Assembly (NCBI RefSeq): GCF_031998825.1
Contig: NZ_DAMACX010000025.1
Location: 1 to 64,000, forward strand
DNA from: Pseudescherichia sp031998825
GTDB lineage: Bacteria; Pseudomonadota; Gammaproteobacteria; Enterobacterales; Enterobacteriaceae
DNA length: 64,000 nt
Reading direction: 5' to 3'
The translations under genes were made by a program, and so were the position numbers. Below are positions 17,279 through 26,995 of the stretch, in pieces; position 1 is the first letter of the stretch; every line of letters starts with the position of its first letter. The notes beneath the pieces were generated by a model. The model saw nothing but the letters and a program-made list of their open reading frames with translations. It did no database searches and was not told the DNA's origin.

Positions 17279-19624
17279 TTACTCTGCCGCGAATAGGGTT
17301 TGAATATCATCGCGTAACAGGCGGGCATCCTCATGGATCCATTTCGCCGTTGTCATACACTGCTTCAGGTGCTGACGAAGCGCCATTACCGATGACTCGT
17401 TCTGCTGGCGGATAGCCAGACTGTCACGCAGGCTCTCCTGAAGTCCGGAAAGACTTAGCGAAAACTCGGCAAAGAAGGTGGCCATCCCCGCCGTAACTGA
17501 AACATCGACCTGTGCCGCTAAAGCTTTACGAATTTGTGCACAAAAATGCGCAACATGAGCGATCAAATTTTTATGCAACAATGACACATCGATAACATAA
17601 CGCGTGCGGGTCACGACGTAGTCATTCCATCCCCAGCCGGGGTTGTTGAGCCAGCGGGACATCGACTCGCGTACGCCGCCGACGCGCGACTGCCCGACCG
17701 GCAGATCCTCCGAGGCGATGGCGTCAACAAAGAGCTGGCGGGTATTAAAGTTCAGGGTGCTGGCCTGGAACGCAGGTAGGCTAATACGCGCCCGGAACCC
17801 GGTATGGCTTAGCTCCTCTTTAATACGCGTTTCGATAGGACGCATGGCATCATGCAGGGAGCGGGTCAGCGTGTTTTCCAGCTGATCGAAGCGCAGCGCC
17901 AGCTCGCGGCCGATCTTCTCCTGCGCCGCCAGCAGGATCACTTCACAGGCGGAGCGGATCTTGCTCAGCACAATCTGCGCCTGGCCCTCATCCTCCAGCA
18001 CCAGCTTGCCTGGACCAAACTCCTCATTCTGCTGCAGGCTGGCAAAGCTCAGGTTGGCCATCTCCGCCAGCGAGCCATCCTTAAAATAGCTGTCGATAGC
18101 ATTGACGATATCTGCCTGCTGGCCGTTGATGAAGATGTCTGCCGCCGCCAGCGCCTCGTCAACCTCATGATTGACCTCATCGCTGACCCGCTCCTGGCAG
18201 CTTTTCAGCAGGGTCATATCCTCTTCGAGACGAGCAATGTTGTGTTCAAGCTTCTCAAATGCCACGGTCAGGCTCTGATAGCGGAACTCCAGATATTCAC
18301 TGGCGCTGTGGGAGTAGTTTAAAAGCTTGTGCGATGCCGAACGCAGGGCATAAAGCGAGGCGTTAGCATGCGCAGCGTGAAGCAGCTTACGGATTGGTTG
18401 CTCAAAGAGTGAATCCTCCCACAGCAGCTCCGCCGCGTGATGAATGTGGGCGATGTCATCGAGATCTGCCAGCCGCCAGCGACGGCCCAGCGCCTCTTCG
18501 GCAAAATCCTGTACCCATGGCTGCTCATTGGGATCGGGCAGCTTGCCGCGCAGGTTCAGCTCGTGACGAGCGCGGTTCGCCAGGTAGCCCCACATCGAGG
18601 AGACCGGAAAGATCTGCCCCGGATTGATGTTGCCCTTCATCAGCGTCCCGGCAATCAATGCCCGAACCTGATCCTCATCGTCGCTGTTACGATCCTTTTG
18701 ATCGAACTTGTTCACCAGCGCATAGAGCGGCACCGACTTGCCGACCGCTGCGATCGCCTGGCGTACCTCTTCATCTGAAATAGATTTGAGCTGGGTATAG
18801 TCGAGCACCGCCAGCACCGCCGAGGCACGCGCCAGCTGCTCGTTCAGCATCTGCTGCAGGTGCGGCTGCCCGGCTTCGTTTGGCCCAGGGGTATCCAGCA
18901 GGGTCAGCTGGCCCATGTTGTTCTCCAGCCCGGCGAGGTGCACAAACTCAACCTCAATCACCGGAATATGCTCAATGGCGGTATAGGCGGAGAAGGGAAA
19001 ATCGACCTCCAGCGCTTTTGACAGGCGCACCAGATCGTTCAGGCTCTTCAGGCAGTGAAAAATGGGCTGTGCGCCGAGGTAGTGTTTATCGAAGGCATCG
19101 CCCTGCTGGATACGCTCCAGTAGGGTCGTCATATCCTTATCGATCTCCAGCTTCTGCGCCAGCCGCTCGCGGTCAACGTTAAACAGCCGCGTCTGGAGCT
19201 GCTGCGTCAGGGCGTCTATCGGCCCGACGTGGGAGAAGTGGAGCACTGGCTCTTTCTGTCCCGGCGTATGGCGAATAAGGGTCGGCAGGGCCGTCATCGG
19301 CCGGTTACGGTTAGGCAGCACCTCGGTGCCAACAATGGCGTTAATCGTCGTCGATTTTCCCGCTTTCATCGTGCCGACAATGGCCAGCACCATCTCAAGG
19401 CGGGTAATTTTCCGTAGCTCGTTATCCAGGGTGGCGTACTGGGCCTCTACCCCCCGGGCGCTAAAATGCAACGGCAGGACGTTGGCGGTATCGCTATCCC
19501 CGGCAGACAATGCTTCATCCAGCGCTGCCATCGGCATGGCCTGCAACGACTGGAGGTTGTGCAGTGAAAGCTGTAACAGCCTCTCGGCTTCCTGGCTTAA
19601 TTCGAATATTGTCTGTGTGTGCAT
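17279..19624 (-). CDS. crfC: Clamp-binding dynamin-like GTPase CrfC
   Basis: The 781-aa protein is a dynamin-family GTPase closely matching E. coli CrfC (YjdA), which binds the DNA sliding clamp and keeps replicated sister forks cohesive. The P-loop is GTMKAGKST (about residues 85-93), the switch I region contains RPMTALPTLIRH, switch II is LLDTPGPNEAG and the base-recognition motif is NKFDQKD. The second half is long and helical, as in dynamin stalks. It is slightly longer than the 742-residue E. coli protein. It leads the operon with yjcZ. A 612-bp gene-free region lies upstream. Confidence 0.95.
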   Translation of the reverse strand: MHTQTIFELSQEAERLLQLSLHNLQSLQAMPMAALDEALSAGDSDTANVLPLHFSARGVEAQYATLDNELRKITRLEMVLAIVGTMKAGKSTTINAIVGTEVLPNRNRPMTALPTLIRHTPGQKEPVLHFSHVGPIDALTQQLQTRLFNVDRERLAQKLEIDKDMTTLLERIQQGDAFDKHYLGAQPIFHCLKSLNDLVRLSKALEVDFPFSAYTAIEHIPVIEVEFVHLAGLENNMGQLTLLDTPGPNEAGQPHLQQMLNEQLARASAVLAVLDYTQLKSISDEEVRQAIAAVGKSVPLYALVNKFDQKDRNSDDEDQVRALIAGTLMKGNINPGQIFPVSSMWGYLANRARHELNLRGKLPDPNEQPWVQDFAEEALGRRWRLADLDDIAHIHHAAELLWEDSLFEQPIRKLLHAAHANASLYALRSASHKLLNYSHSASEYLEFRYQSLTVAFEKLEHNIARLEEDMTLLKSCQERVSDEVNHEVDEALAAADIFINGQQADIVNAIDSYFKDGSLAEMANLSFASLQQNEEFGPGKLVLEDEGQAQIVLSKIRSACEVILLAAQEKIGRELALRFDQLENTLTRSLHDAMRPIETRIKEELSHTGFRARISLPAFQASTLNFNTRQLFVDAIASEDLPVGQSRVGGVRESMSRWLNNPGWGWNDYVVTRTRYVIDVSLLHKNLIAHVAHFCAQIRKALAAQVDVSVTAGMATFFAEFSLSLSGLQESLRDSLAIRQQNESSVMALRQHLKQCMTTAKWIHEDARLLRDDIQTLFAAE

Positions 19625-20236
19625 GATGAAAGTCTTTCCTTAACGCAAATTTTTCTTACTTTTATTTAGCCGTGCTATTTATTTAGTAAAGTTTCGGCTT
19701 TTATAATTACGTGTGGAAAATATCTAAAAAAGATAATCGCCTGATGACGCTCAGGAAAATAAATATTTTTTGTCTCAACTCATCGACAGATCTTTCGTTC
19801 CGGACCAAGAAACCAGAGCGATTAGAGAGCGTAGCGCATTTTTATGTGCAAACAGGATATATCTTCGTATATTTACCCACCTAATTTGAGGGTAATAAAC
19901 CACCTTCGGCCAGAAGAGTTAGCGGGTGCCAGATGCCGTCGCGAATAACGCTCGATGCTTCATCTCACCATATAGGAATTGATGAAAAGTGGCAATTTCC
20001 CCCGAAAAATATTCTAAATATCATACATAAACCTATACCTTCTGCGTCACACAGCTAGCTTCGCTTACCGCTGTGACAGGTTGTGTCAAGGCCACGCATT
20101 TTTCTCTGATTTTGCATAAAAATAATAGCACCGACAACTGTAAGGTATTAGTGTATAATCGCCCCCTTTCTCGGCCTGCTGCCGAGCTTTTTGCGGACCG
20201 TGCGTCCGCGTTGCCAGCCCCTACGAGGATCGTACC
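19625..20236. other. Gene-free divergent region crfC / yjdM
   Basis: The interval is AT-rich and holds no supported gene. The only clear signal is the yjdM promoter at 20131-20159. It must also contain the crfC promoter, which I cannot place. Confidence 0.5.
20131..20159 (+). promoter_or_regulatory. Sigma-70 promoter of yjdM
   Basis: -35 CCGACA, 17-base spacer, -10 TATAAT preceded by TG one base upstream (GTGTATAAT). It lies 78 bases before the yjdM start. Confidence 0.6.
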
Positions 20237-20572
20237 ATGTCACTTCCCCACTGCCCAAAATGCCACTCTGAGTATACCTATGAAGATAACGGCCTGCTTA
20301 TCTGCCCCGAGTGCGCGTATGAATGGAATGAAAGCGAGTCCACGGCCGAGACCGATCAATTAATCGTCAAAGATGCTAACGGCAATCTACTGACGGATGG
20401 CGATAGCGTCACGGTAATTAAGGATCTCAAGGTCAAGGGCAGCTCCTCAATGCTGAAGATCGGCACAAAGGTTAAAAATATTCGCCTCGTTGAAGGCGAT
20501 CATAATATCGATTGCAAAATCGACGGCTTTGGTCAGATGAAGCTTAAATCAGAATTCGTTAAAAAGAATTAA
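20237..20572 (+). CDS. yjdM: YjdM (PhnA) zinc-ribbon protein
   Basis: The 111-aa protein matches E. coli YjdM, historically called PhnA though not needed for phosphonate use. Two CxxC pairs in the first 30 residues (HCPKCHSEY and ICPECAYEW) form a zinc ribbon. The rest is the PhnA beta domain with DANGNLLTDGDSVTVIKDLKVKGSS. In K-12 it lies directly ahead of the phn operon, and here a phnH remnant follows. GAGG sits 9 bases before the start. Confidence 0.95.
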   Translation: MSLPHCPKCHSEYTYEDNGLLICPECAYEWNESESTAETDQLIVKDANGNLLTDGDSVTVIKDLKVKGSSSMLKIGTKVKNIRLVEGDHNIDCKIDGFGQMKLKSEFVKKN

Positions 20573-20690
20573 CCCTGGGCGACCCCTTTTCAGACACCGC
20601 TGGCGCTATCTTCATTATCCGGTCACGGTAACTTAACCTAAATGTCACACTCGGCGGCCAGGATAGGACGATTCTAACCGGAGGTCGTCC

Positions 20691-21059
20691 ATGCAGGGTG
20701 CTCAACACCATTTTCGCCGTCTATCTAAAGCCATGAGCGAGCCGGGGGTGATTGTCACCTTCAGCCCGCTTAACGATGAGTGCCAGCCGCTCGATCTCGC
20801 CAGCGTCCTGCTAACGTTAACCGAGAGCAGTCGCGCCCCGCTGATTTTACAGGTTGCCAGCCTGAGCGGCGGGCGCATGCTGCGCCTGACCGGCAACGGC
20901 ATTGCCGATGAGCGCATGGTTGCGCCCCAGCTGCCGGAAAGTATCGTACGCGAGCTTAGCGAACGTCTGCCCCCCTTCTCGCCGGATGTGGATCTATTCC
21001 TGACCTGCGGCGAACGTCTGATGGCTATTCCCCGCTCGACCCATATCGAAGTGCGCTGA
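20691..21059 (+). pseudogene. phnH: Remnant of phnH (C-P lyase subunit) with in-frame deletion
   Basis: The 122-aa product is an abridged PhnH, a subunit of the carbon-phosphorus lyase core; E. coli PhnH has 194 residues. The N-terminal part AQHHFRRLSKAMSEPGVIV and SVLLTL joins directly to the C-terminal part LILQVASLSGGRMLRLTGNGI and LFLTCGERLMAIPRSTHIEV. About 55-60 central residues are missing, and the first few residues of the family are lost as well. None of phnC-G or phnI-P is present. The frame is open, so it could be expressed, but a C-P lyase complex cannot be made from this locus. It ends immediately before the convergent sensor-kinase stop. Confidence 0.8.
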
Positions 21060-23342
21060 TTAGCGCGTCTGGGCCTTGCGCAGCGCCTGGACCAGCTGGG
21101 CGCGGGTGAACGGTTTACGCAGCAGCTCGACGTCCGGCAGGGCCGGGTTGTCCGCCGGGCGCAGATCCTGGCCGCTGATCAGCAGCAGCGCCAGTCCAGG
21201 ATAGTGCTGGCGGGCAAACTGCACCACCTCTGCGCCGCTTAGCCTGCCAGGCAGCATCAAATCGCTCAGCAGAAAATCGATATCCGGCGCGGCGGCCAGC
21301 AGCGCCAGCGCCTGCTCGCTATTTTCCGCCTCTAGCGTCAGGTAGCCCAGTTGATGCAGCTGTTCGCACAGCGTCTGCCGCACGTCGGCCTCGTCCTCCA
21401 GTACCAGAATAAGCCGGTCGGTGCTATCGCCGTCGGGCATCGCCTCGGGCTGGCTCAGGTCAGCAGCCAGCCCTGAGGCGCGCGGCAGATGCAGCCGCAC
21501 CGTCGTCCCCTGCCCTGGCACGCTCTCAATCTCTACCCGCCCGCCCGACTGGCGGATAAACCCGTAGACCATCGACAGGCCCAGGCCGCTGCCGCTGCCG
21601 GTCTGCTTGGTGGTAAAGAACGGCTCAAAGACCCGGGCTTTGACCTCCTGCGCCATGCCGCAGCCGCGATCGGCCACCTCCAGGGCGACCATGTCCTGGC
21701 GGCGTCCATCGCTGCGCGTTACCCGCTGGTTCCAGGTGCGGATACGGATAACGCCGCTCCGGCCCTCCATCGCGTCGCGGGCGTTCATCACCAGGTTGAT
21801 CAGGGCGTTTTCCAGCTGCCCGACGTCGATCCACGCCGCCCACGCCGGGCTTTGCGCCTCTATCTCCAGCGTCAGGGTGGCAGGCAGGGAGTGATGCAGC
21901 AGCTCGCTCAGGTTCTCCAGCAGGGGTTGCATCGCCACCGCCTGCGGGTGCAGGGACTGTTTGCGCGAAAACGCCAGCAGGCGCTGGGTAAGCAACGCAC
22001 CGCGCTCGGCAGCCTGCAACGCCCGGTTGATACGAGCTGCATCCGGCGAGCCGGGGCTGACCAGCTCCAGGCTACCGATAATTACCGCTAACAGGTTATT
22101 AAAGTCGTGCGCCAGCCCGCCCGTCAGTTGCCCCACCGCTTTCATCTTCTGGCTGTGCAGCAGCGCCACCTCCAGCCCCTGCCGTTCGGTACGGTCAATC
22201 TCCATTTGGGTCGTCTTCTCCCGCAGTAGCCGGGAGGTGTGCTCCAGCGAGGCGGTATTGCGGGCAAAGACGTTAAATGCCCGCGCCAGCTCCCCCAGCT
22301 CGTCCCGCCGCTGTAATGCGGGAACGGAGACATCCTGCTCTCCCCGCGCCAGCCGGGCCATCGCTCGGGAGATGGCAGTCAGATTCGACCCCAGGTTACG
22401 GTAGATATACCAGCCTGCAAAACCGGTGATCACCAGGGCCAGCAGCGCGAAGGCAATAATAAACAGGATAATGGATTTCAGCTCGCGGTGGCTCTGATCG
22501 GTACGCTGCTGCGACACATCCACGACGCGCTCAACGTACTGGTTGATATCGGTATTCAAAAAGGCCACCAGCGCCTTGATGTGGTACATGTACCAGCTGA
22601 TCGCCAGATCGCTCTCCTCGAGCTGTAAAGAGAGTGGCCCCAGCTTGCGCAGCTCAACGGTGAAGTCGCCCAGTATGGTGTTGATGACGGGCTGGCTCGC
22701 GCCTCCTGGCAGCTGCACCACAATCGTCTCCAGCGCCGCCACCGTCGGACGCGGCGAGGGGGTCTGGATCGCGGCGCTAATCAGGCGGTCCATCTCATCA
22801 AGCAGTCGGGGATCCGGCACGCTGCCGCCGTCGCGCAGATTGATACGCTGGATCTGGCGCAGATAACTCTGGTTTTGGTAGAGCGAGCTAAGCAGCGAGT
22901 TACGTTGCAGATGGCGGCGGTGGCCCCGCTCCAGCATCTGCGTTGCGCTGTGCTGTAACTCATTGCTACGCTGAATAATGCGCGCCACCAGCTGCTGCTC
23001 GCTGTACGCCAGCGGCGCGTGGGCCAACTGTTCCAGCGAATGTTGCAGCGCCGCCTGGGTCGCCTTCAGCCGCTCGGCCTCGCCCTGGTACTCCAGCGCG
23101 CCCACCACCTGCGACAGCCGGACCGCCGCCGTGGCAACGTTCGCCGTATCCCGCGCCAGGTTCATGCTGCCGGTCATATCGTCCAGCGTCTGCTGCTGCA
23201 CCTGCTCCTGGATCTGGCTGGCATGGCGAAATCCCAGCACCGCCGCGCCGCTGACCATTAGCGTCACCACCATCACCAGCAGGTTAAAGATGAGCAGTCG
23301 CCCGCGCGCGCTGGCGAAAAAGTGACGTCCTTGCTGCGGCAT
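21060..23342 (-). CDS. Hybrid sensor histidine kinase of the sugar operon
   Basis: The 760-aa membrane sensor has TM1 at about 16-36, a mostly helical periplasmic domain of about 250 residues and TM2 at about 291-313. Next come HAMP (314-366), a HisKA domain with His412 in LAHDFNNLL and an HATPase_c domain (NARDAMEG, GSGSGLGLSMVYGF). A C-terminal receiver (from about 640) carries its Asp in LLSDLMLPG. It has no Hpt domain, so signal transfer to a separate response regulator is expected to use the kinase His or an external Hpt. It is divergent from the sugar ABC operon. The OmpR-type regulator at 29567-30301 on the far side of that operon is the likely partner (inference from position). Confidence 0.9.
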   Translation of the reverse strand: MPQQGRHFFASARGRLLIFNLLVMVVTLMVSGAAVLGFRHASQIQEQVQQQTLDDMTGSMNLARDTANVATAAVRLSQVVGALEYQGEAERLKATQAALQHSLEQLAHAPLAYSEQQLVARIIQRSNELQHSATQMLERGHRRHLQRNSLLSSLYQNQSYLRQIQRINLRDGGSVPDPRLLDEMDRLISAAIQTPSPRPTVAALETIVVQLPGGASQPVINTILGDFTVELRKLGPLSLQLEESDLAISWYMYHIKALVAFLNTDINQYVERVVDVSQQRTDQSHRELKSIILFIIAFALLALVITGFAGWYIYRNLGSNLTAISRAMARLARGEQDVSVPALQRRDELGELARAFNVFARNTASLEHTSRLLREKTTQMEIDRTERQGLEVALLHSQKMKAVGQLTGGLAHDFNNLLAVIIGSLELVSPGSPDAARINRALQAAERGALLTQRLLAFSRKQSLHPQAVAMQPLLENLSELLHHSLPATLTLEIEAQSPAWAAWIDVGQLENALINLVMNARDAMEGRSGVIRIRTWNQRVTRSDGRRQDMVALEVADRGCGMAQEVKARVFEPFFTTKQTGSGSGLGLSMVYGFIRQSGGRVEIESVPGQGTTVRLHLPRASGLAADLSQPEAMPDGDSTDRLILVLEDEADVRQTLCEQLHQLGYLTLEAENSEQALALLAAAPDIDFLLSDLMLPGRLSGAEVVQFARQHYPGLALLLISGQDLRPADNPALPDVELLRKPFTRAQLVQALRKAQTR

Positions 23343-23456
23343 ATCACGCTCCGGGAAGAAAAATCACAATATGACAAATATGAACGGCTTCTGACATTTT
23401 GCGTTTACGTTCCTGTGATGGAGTGCTGATATCGCCCACCCCGCAGGAGATCCGCC
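23343..23456. promoter_or_regulatory. Divergent promoter region, sensor kinase / sugar ABC operon
   Basis: The 114-bp gap must contain promoters for both directions. It is AT-rich near 23360-23425, with half-site-like runs (CAATATGACAAATATGAAC, TTTTGCGTTTACGTT) that could serve the response regulator. GGAG precedes the ATPase start. No consensus operator can be assigned. Confidence 0.4.
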
Positions 23457-24967
23457 ATGAGCAGGACACCGGTACTGGAAATGCGCAACATTGCCAAAGC
23501 CTTTGGCAAATTCTATGCGCTTAAGGGTGTGGATCTCACGGTCTGGCCCGGTGAGATCCATGCCTTGATGGGAGAGAACGGCGCGGGTAAAAGTACGCTG
23601 ATGAAAATCCTCGCCGGGGCCTACACCGCCACCAGCGGGGAGATCCTGATCGACGGCCAGCCCTACAGTATCAAAGGCCCGAAAGATGCCCTCTCTGCCG
23701 GTATTACCCTCATCTACCAGGAGATGCAGCTCGCCCCGAACCTCACCGTTGCCGAGAACATTTTCCTTGGCAGCGAGCTATCCAGTGGCGGGCTGGTGAA
23801 ACGCAAGGAGATGGTTACCCAGGCGCAAAGCGTTATTAACCGCCTCGGGGCACAGTTTAAGGCCAGCGATCTGGTGATGAGGCTGACCATTGCCGAGCAG
23901 CAGCAGGTGGAGATCGCCCGGGCGCTGCACCGCAAAAGCCGCGTGCTGGTGATGGATGAACCCACTGCCGCCCTCTCCTCCCGCGAGACCCACCGCCTGT
24001 TTGAGCTGATCCTGCGCCTGCGCGACGAGGGCATGGCAATTATCTATATCAGCCACCGCATGGCCGAGGTGTATGAGCTATCCGACCGCGTCAGCGTTCT
24101 GCGTGACGGACAGTACGTCGGTAGCCTGATGCGCGACAAGCTGAACGCTGCCGAGCTGGTGCGCATGATGGTGGGCCGCCCGCTTAGCGACCTGTTTAAC
24201 AAAGAGCGCGACATTACCCCTGGCGAAACCCGTCTCAACGTGCACAACCTCACTGACGGCGGCAAAATTCACCCTATCAGCCTCCACGTCCGCGCCGGGG
24301 AGATCGTCGGCCTTGCGGGACTGGTGGGCGCGGGTCGCTCAGAGCTGGGGCAGCTGATTTTGGGGTGCGCCGCGCCACCGGCGGGGTCATTGAGATTGAC
24401 GGCGAGCCGGTGGTGATCCACTCCCCGCGTACCGCCATCGATTTGGGCATTGGTTTTCTCACCGAGAACCGTAAGGAGCAGGGCCTGTTTCTCGAACTGG
24501 CCGCCGCCGAAAATATCACCATGGCGACGCTGGAGCGCGATGCGAACTACGGCATGCTGGATCGCAAAAAGGCCCAGGCCATCTCCGACGACGCTATTCA
24601 GCTCTTGCAGATCCGTGTTCCCCACGCCCAGGTGCGGGCGGGAGGCCTCTCCGGCGGCAACCAGCAGAAGCTGCTGATCTCCCGCTGGGTTGCTATCAAC
24701 CCGCGCATTTTGATCCTCGACGAGCCGACCCGTGGTGTAGACGTCGGCGCGAAAAGCGAGATCTACCGCATCATGAACCAGATGGCACACAAGGGCGTGG
24801 CGATCCTGATGATCTCCAGCGAGCTGCCGGAGGTGGTTGGCATGAGCGACCGGGTGTACGTGATGCATGAGGGATCGATCGAGGGCGAATTACAGGGCGA
24901 CGACATTACCCAGGAAAACATAATGACGCTGGCAACCGGCGTTGATGAGGCGGTACACCATGGCTAA
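23457..24967 (+). pseudogene. Ribose-type sugar ABC transporter ATPase, frameshifted
   Basis: Together the two frames encode a normal RbsA/XylG-type ATPase of about 500 residues with two nucleotide-binding domains. Frame 1 (23457-24416) has Walker A GENGAGKST, TIAEQQQVEIARAL in place of the signature and Walker B VLVMDEPTAALS, then starts domain 2 at GLVGAGRSELG. The continuation (VRRATGGVIEID..., LSGGNQQKLLISRW, LILDEPTRGVDVG) is in another frame from about 24365 to 24967. Restoring one G to the run at 24362-24365 gives an uninterrupted LILGVRRATGG. As read, the first frame ends after about 30 foreign residues, leaving only half an ATPase. It could be a sequencing error, a real null mutation or a slippage-corrected gene. 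Confidence 0.85.
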
Positions 24968-25967
24968 AAAAGAGACCTTAGCACCTACCCCGCAGCAGGT
25001 GGCAAAATCTGCGTCGGCGAAAAAAATGCTGATGGGCGATCTGATGCAAACGGTTGGGATCCTGCCGATCCTGATCCTTATCGTCGCCGTCTTTGGCTTT
25101 ATCGCGCCTAACTTCTTTACCGAGAGTAACCTGCTCAACATCACCCGTCAGGCGTCGATTAATATCGTGCTGGCGGCGGGCATGACCTTCATTATCTTAA
25201 CCGGCGGTATTGATCTGTCAGTTGGCTCGATTCTGGGCACTACCGCCGTGGCAGCAATGGTGGTCTCACTCATCCCGGAGCTGTCGATGCTGTCGATCCC
25301 GGCGGCGCTGATGCTCGGCCTGGTGCTGGGGCTGTTTAACGGTGCGCTGGTAGCCTTTGCCGGGCTGCCGCCGTTTATTGTCACCCTCGGGACCTATACC
25401 GCCCTGCGCGGTGCCGCCTATCTGCTGGCGGACGGCACCACGGTAATTAACTCCAGTATCAGCTTCGAGTGGATCGGTAATAACTACCTCGGGCCGATCC
25501 CGTGGCTGGTGGTGATCGCCCTGGCGGTCATCGCTATCTGCTGGTTTATCCTGCGCCGCACCACCCTCGGGGTTCATATCTACGCCGTCGGTGGCAACAT
25601 GCAGGCGGCACGCCTGACCGGGATCAAAGTGTGGCTGGTGTTGCTCTTCGTCTACGGCATGAGCGGCCTGCTCTCTGGCCTCGGCGGGGTCATGAGCGCC
25701 TCGCGCCTCTACAGCGCCAACGGCAACCTCGGCACAGGCTACGAGCTGGACGCCATCGCGGCGGTGATCCTCGGCGGCACCAGCTTTGTCGGCGGCATCG
25801 GCACCATCACCGGTACGCTGGTGGGGGCGCTGATTATCGCCACCCTCAACAACGGCATGACGCTGATGGGGGTCTCTTACTTCTGGCAGCTGGTGATCAA
25901 AGGGGCGGTGATCATCATTGCGGTGCTAATCGATAAATACCGTACCCGTCACCATCAAAGTGCATAA
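24960..25967 (+). CDS. Sugar ABC transporter permease (RbsC-like)
   Basis: Starting at the ATG at 24960, which overlaps the ATPase end by 8 bases, the 335-aa permease has the family motif FIILTGGIDLSVGSILG (about residues 75-90). Also present are PPFIVTLGTYTALRG and the late GYELDAIAAVILGGTSFVGGIGT loop, with eight or more membrane helices. It is a homologue of RbsC/XylH/AlsC. The sugar cannot be read from sequence; the downstream isomerase suggests a pentose or hexose aldose. Confidence 0.92.
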   Translation: MAKKETLAPTPQQVAKSASAKKMLMGDLMQTVGILPILILIVAVFGFIAPNFFTESNLLNITRQASINIVLAAGMTFIILTGGIDLSVGSILGTTAVAAMVVSLIPELSMLSIPAALMLGLVLGLFNGALVAFAGLPPFIVTLGTYTALRGAAYLLADGTTVINSSISFEWIGNNYLGPIPWLVVIALAVIAICWFILRRTTLGVHIYAVGGNMQAARLTGIKVWLVLLFVYGMSGLLSGLGGVMSASRLYSANGNLGTGYELDAIAAVILGGTSFVGGIGTITGTLVGALIIATLNNGMTLMGVSYFWQLVIKGAVIIIAVLIDKYRTRHHQSA

Positions 25968-25997
25968 CAACAATACCCTACACATAAGGAACAGAAT

Positions 25998-26939
25998 ATG
26001 CGTTTGAAACCCTTAGTCACCGCGCTCTGTGCTGGCGCCCTGCTTGCCGCAACGCCGTTTGCGCAGGCCAAAGACCTGAAGTCCATCGGCGTGACGGTGG
26101 GCGACCTGGCGAACCCGTTCTTTGTCCAGATCACCAAGGGCGCAGAGCTGGAGGCACGCAAGCTGGCCGGAGATAACGTGAAGGTTACCCTGGTCTCCAG
26201 CGGCTACGATCTCGGCCAGCAGGTGTCGCAGATCGACAACTTTATTGCCGCGAAAGTGGATATGATTATTCTCAACGCCGCAGACTCCAAAGGCATCGGC
26301 CCGGCGGTGAAGCGCGCCAAAGATGCCGGGATTGTGGTGGTGGCGGTCGACGTGGCAGCCGAGGGGGCCGATGCGACCATCACCTCCGATAACACCCAGG
26401 CGGGCGAGATTGCCTGTAAGTACATCACCGATCGCCTGAAAGGCAAAGGTGACGTGGTGATCATCAACGGGCCGCCGGTTTCTGCGGTACAGAACCGCGT
26501 AGAGGGCTGCCAGACCGAATTCAAGCGCCACCCCGGCATTAAGGTGCTCTCCTGGAACCAGAACGCCAAAGGCAGCCGCGAAGGTGGCCTGGAGGTCATG
26601 ACCTCCCTGCTGGCGGCGAATCCGAAGATCGACGGCGTATTCGCCATTAACGATCCTACCGCGATCGGGGCCGATCTGGCAGCGAAGCAGGCCCAGCGCA
26701 GCGAGTTCTTTATCGTTGGCGTGGATGGCTCGCCTGACGGGGAAGAGGCGCTGAAGCGTGAGAACTCGCTGTTTGTGGCGACCCCGGCGCAGGATCCGCA
26801 GGTTATGGCGGCGAAGGCGGTGGAGATTGGCTATGACATCCTGCAGGGCAAGCCCGCCCCGAAAGAGCCGGTGCTGATCCCGGTCACAATGATCGATAAG
26901 CAGAGCGTGGCAAACTACAAGGGCTGGACAGTTAAATAA
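25998..26939 (+). CDS. Periplasmic sugar-binding protein of the ABC importer
   Basis: The 313-aa protein has a Sec signal peptide (LVTALCAGALLAATPFAQA, cut after position 24). The mature part is a Peripla_BP_4 (RbsB-like) fold: IGVTVGDLANPFFVQITKGAE, then DNFIAAKVDMIILNAADS, NGPPVSAVQNRVEGC and FAINDPTAIGADLAA. It delivers the sugar to the permease encoded 30 bases upstream. A REP-like palindrome follows it, which often stabilises the mRNA of abundant binding proteins. Confidence 0.93.
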   Translation: MRLKPLVTALCAGALLAATPFAQAKDLKSIGVTVGDLANPFFVQITKGAELEARKLAGDNVKVTLVSSGYDLGQQVSQIDNFIAAKVDMIILNAADSKGIGPAVKRAKDAGIVVVAVDVAAEGADATITSDNTQAGEIACKYITDRLKGKGDVVIINGPPVSAVQNRVEGCQTEFKRHPGIKVLSWNQNAKGSREGGLEVMTSLLAANPKIDGVFAINDPTAIGADLAAKQAQRSEFFIVGVDGSPDGEEALKRENSLFVATPAQDPQVMAAKAVEIGYDILQGKPAPKEPVLIPVTMIDKQSVANYKGWTVK

Positions 26940-26946
26940 CGTAAAC

Positions 26947-26978
26947 GCCGGGTAGCACACCGCTTACCCGGCCTACGG
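26947..26978. repeat. REP-like palindrome inside the sugar operon
   Basis: GCCGGGTA...TACCCGGCCTACGG matches the enterobacterial REP core. It sits between the binding-protein and isomerase genes. Confidence 0.8.
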
Positions 26979-26995
26979 TTTTGGAGGCCTGTAAT

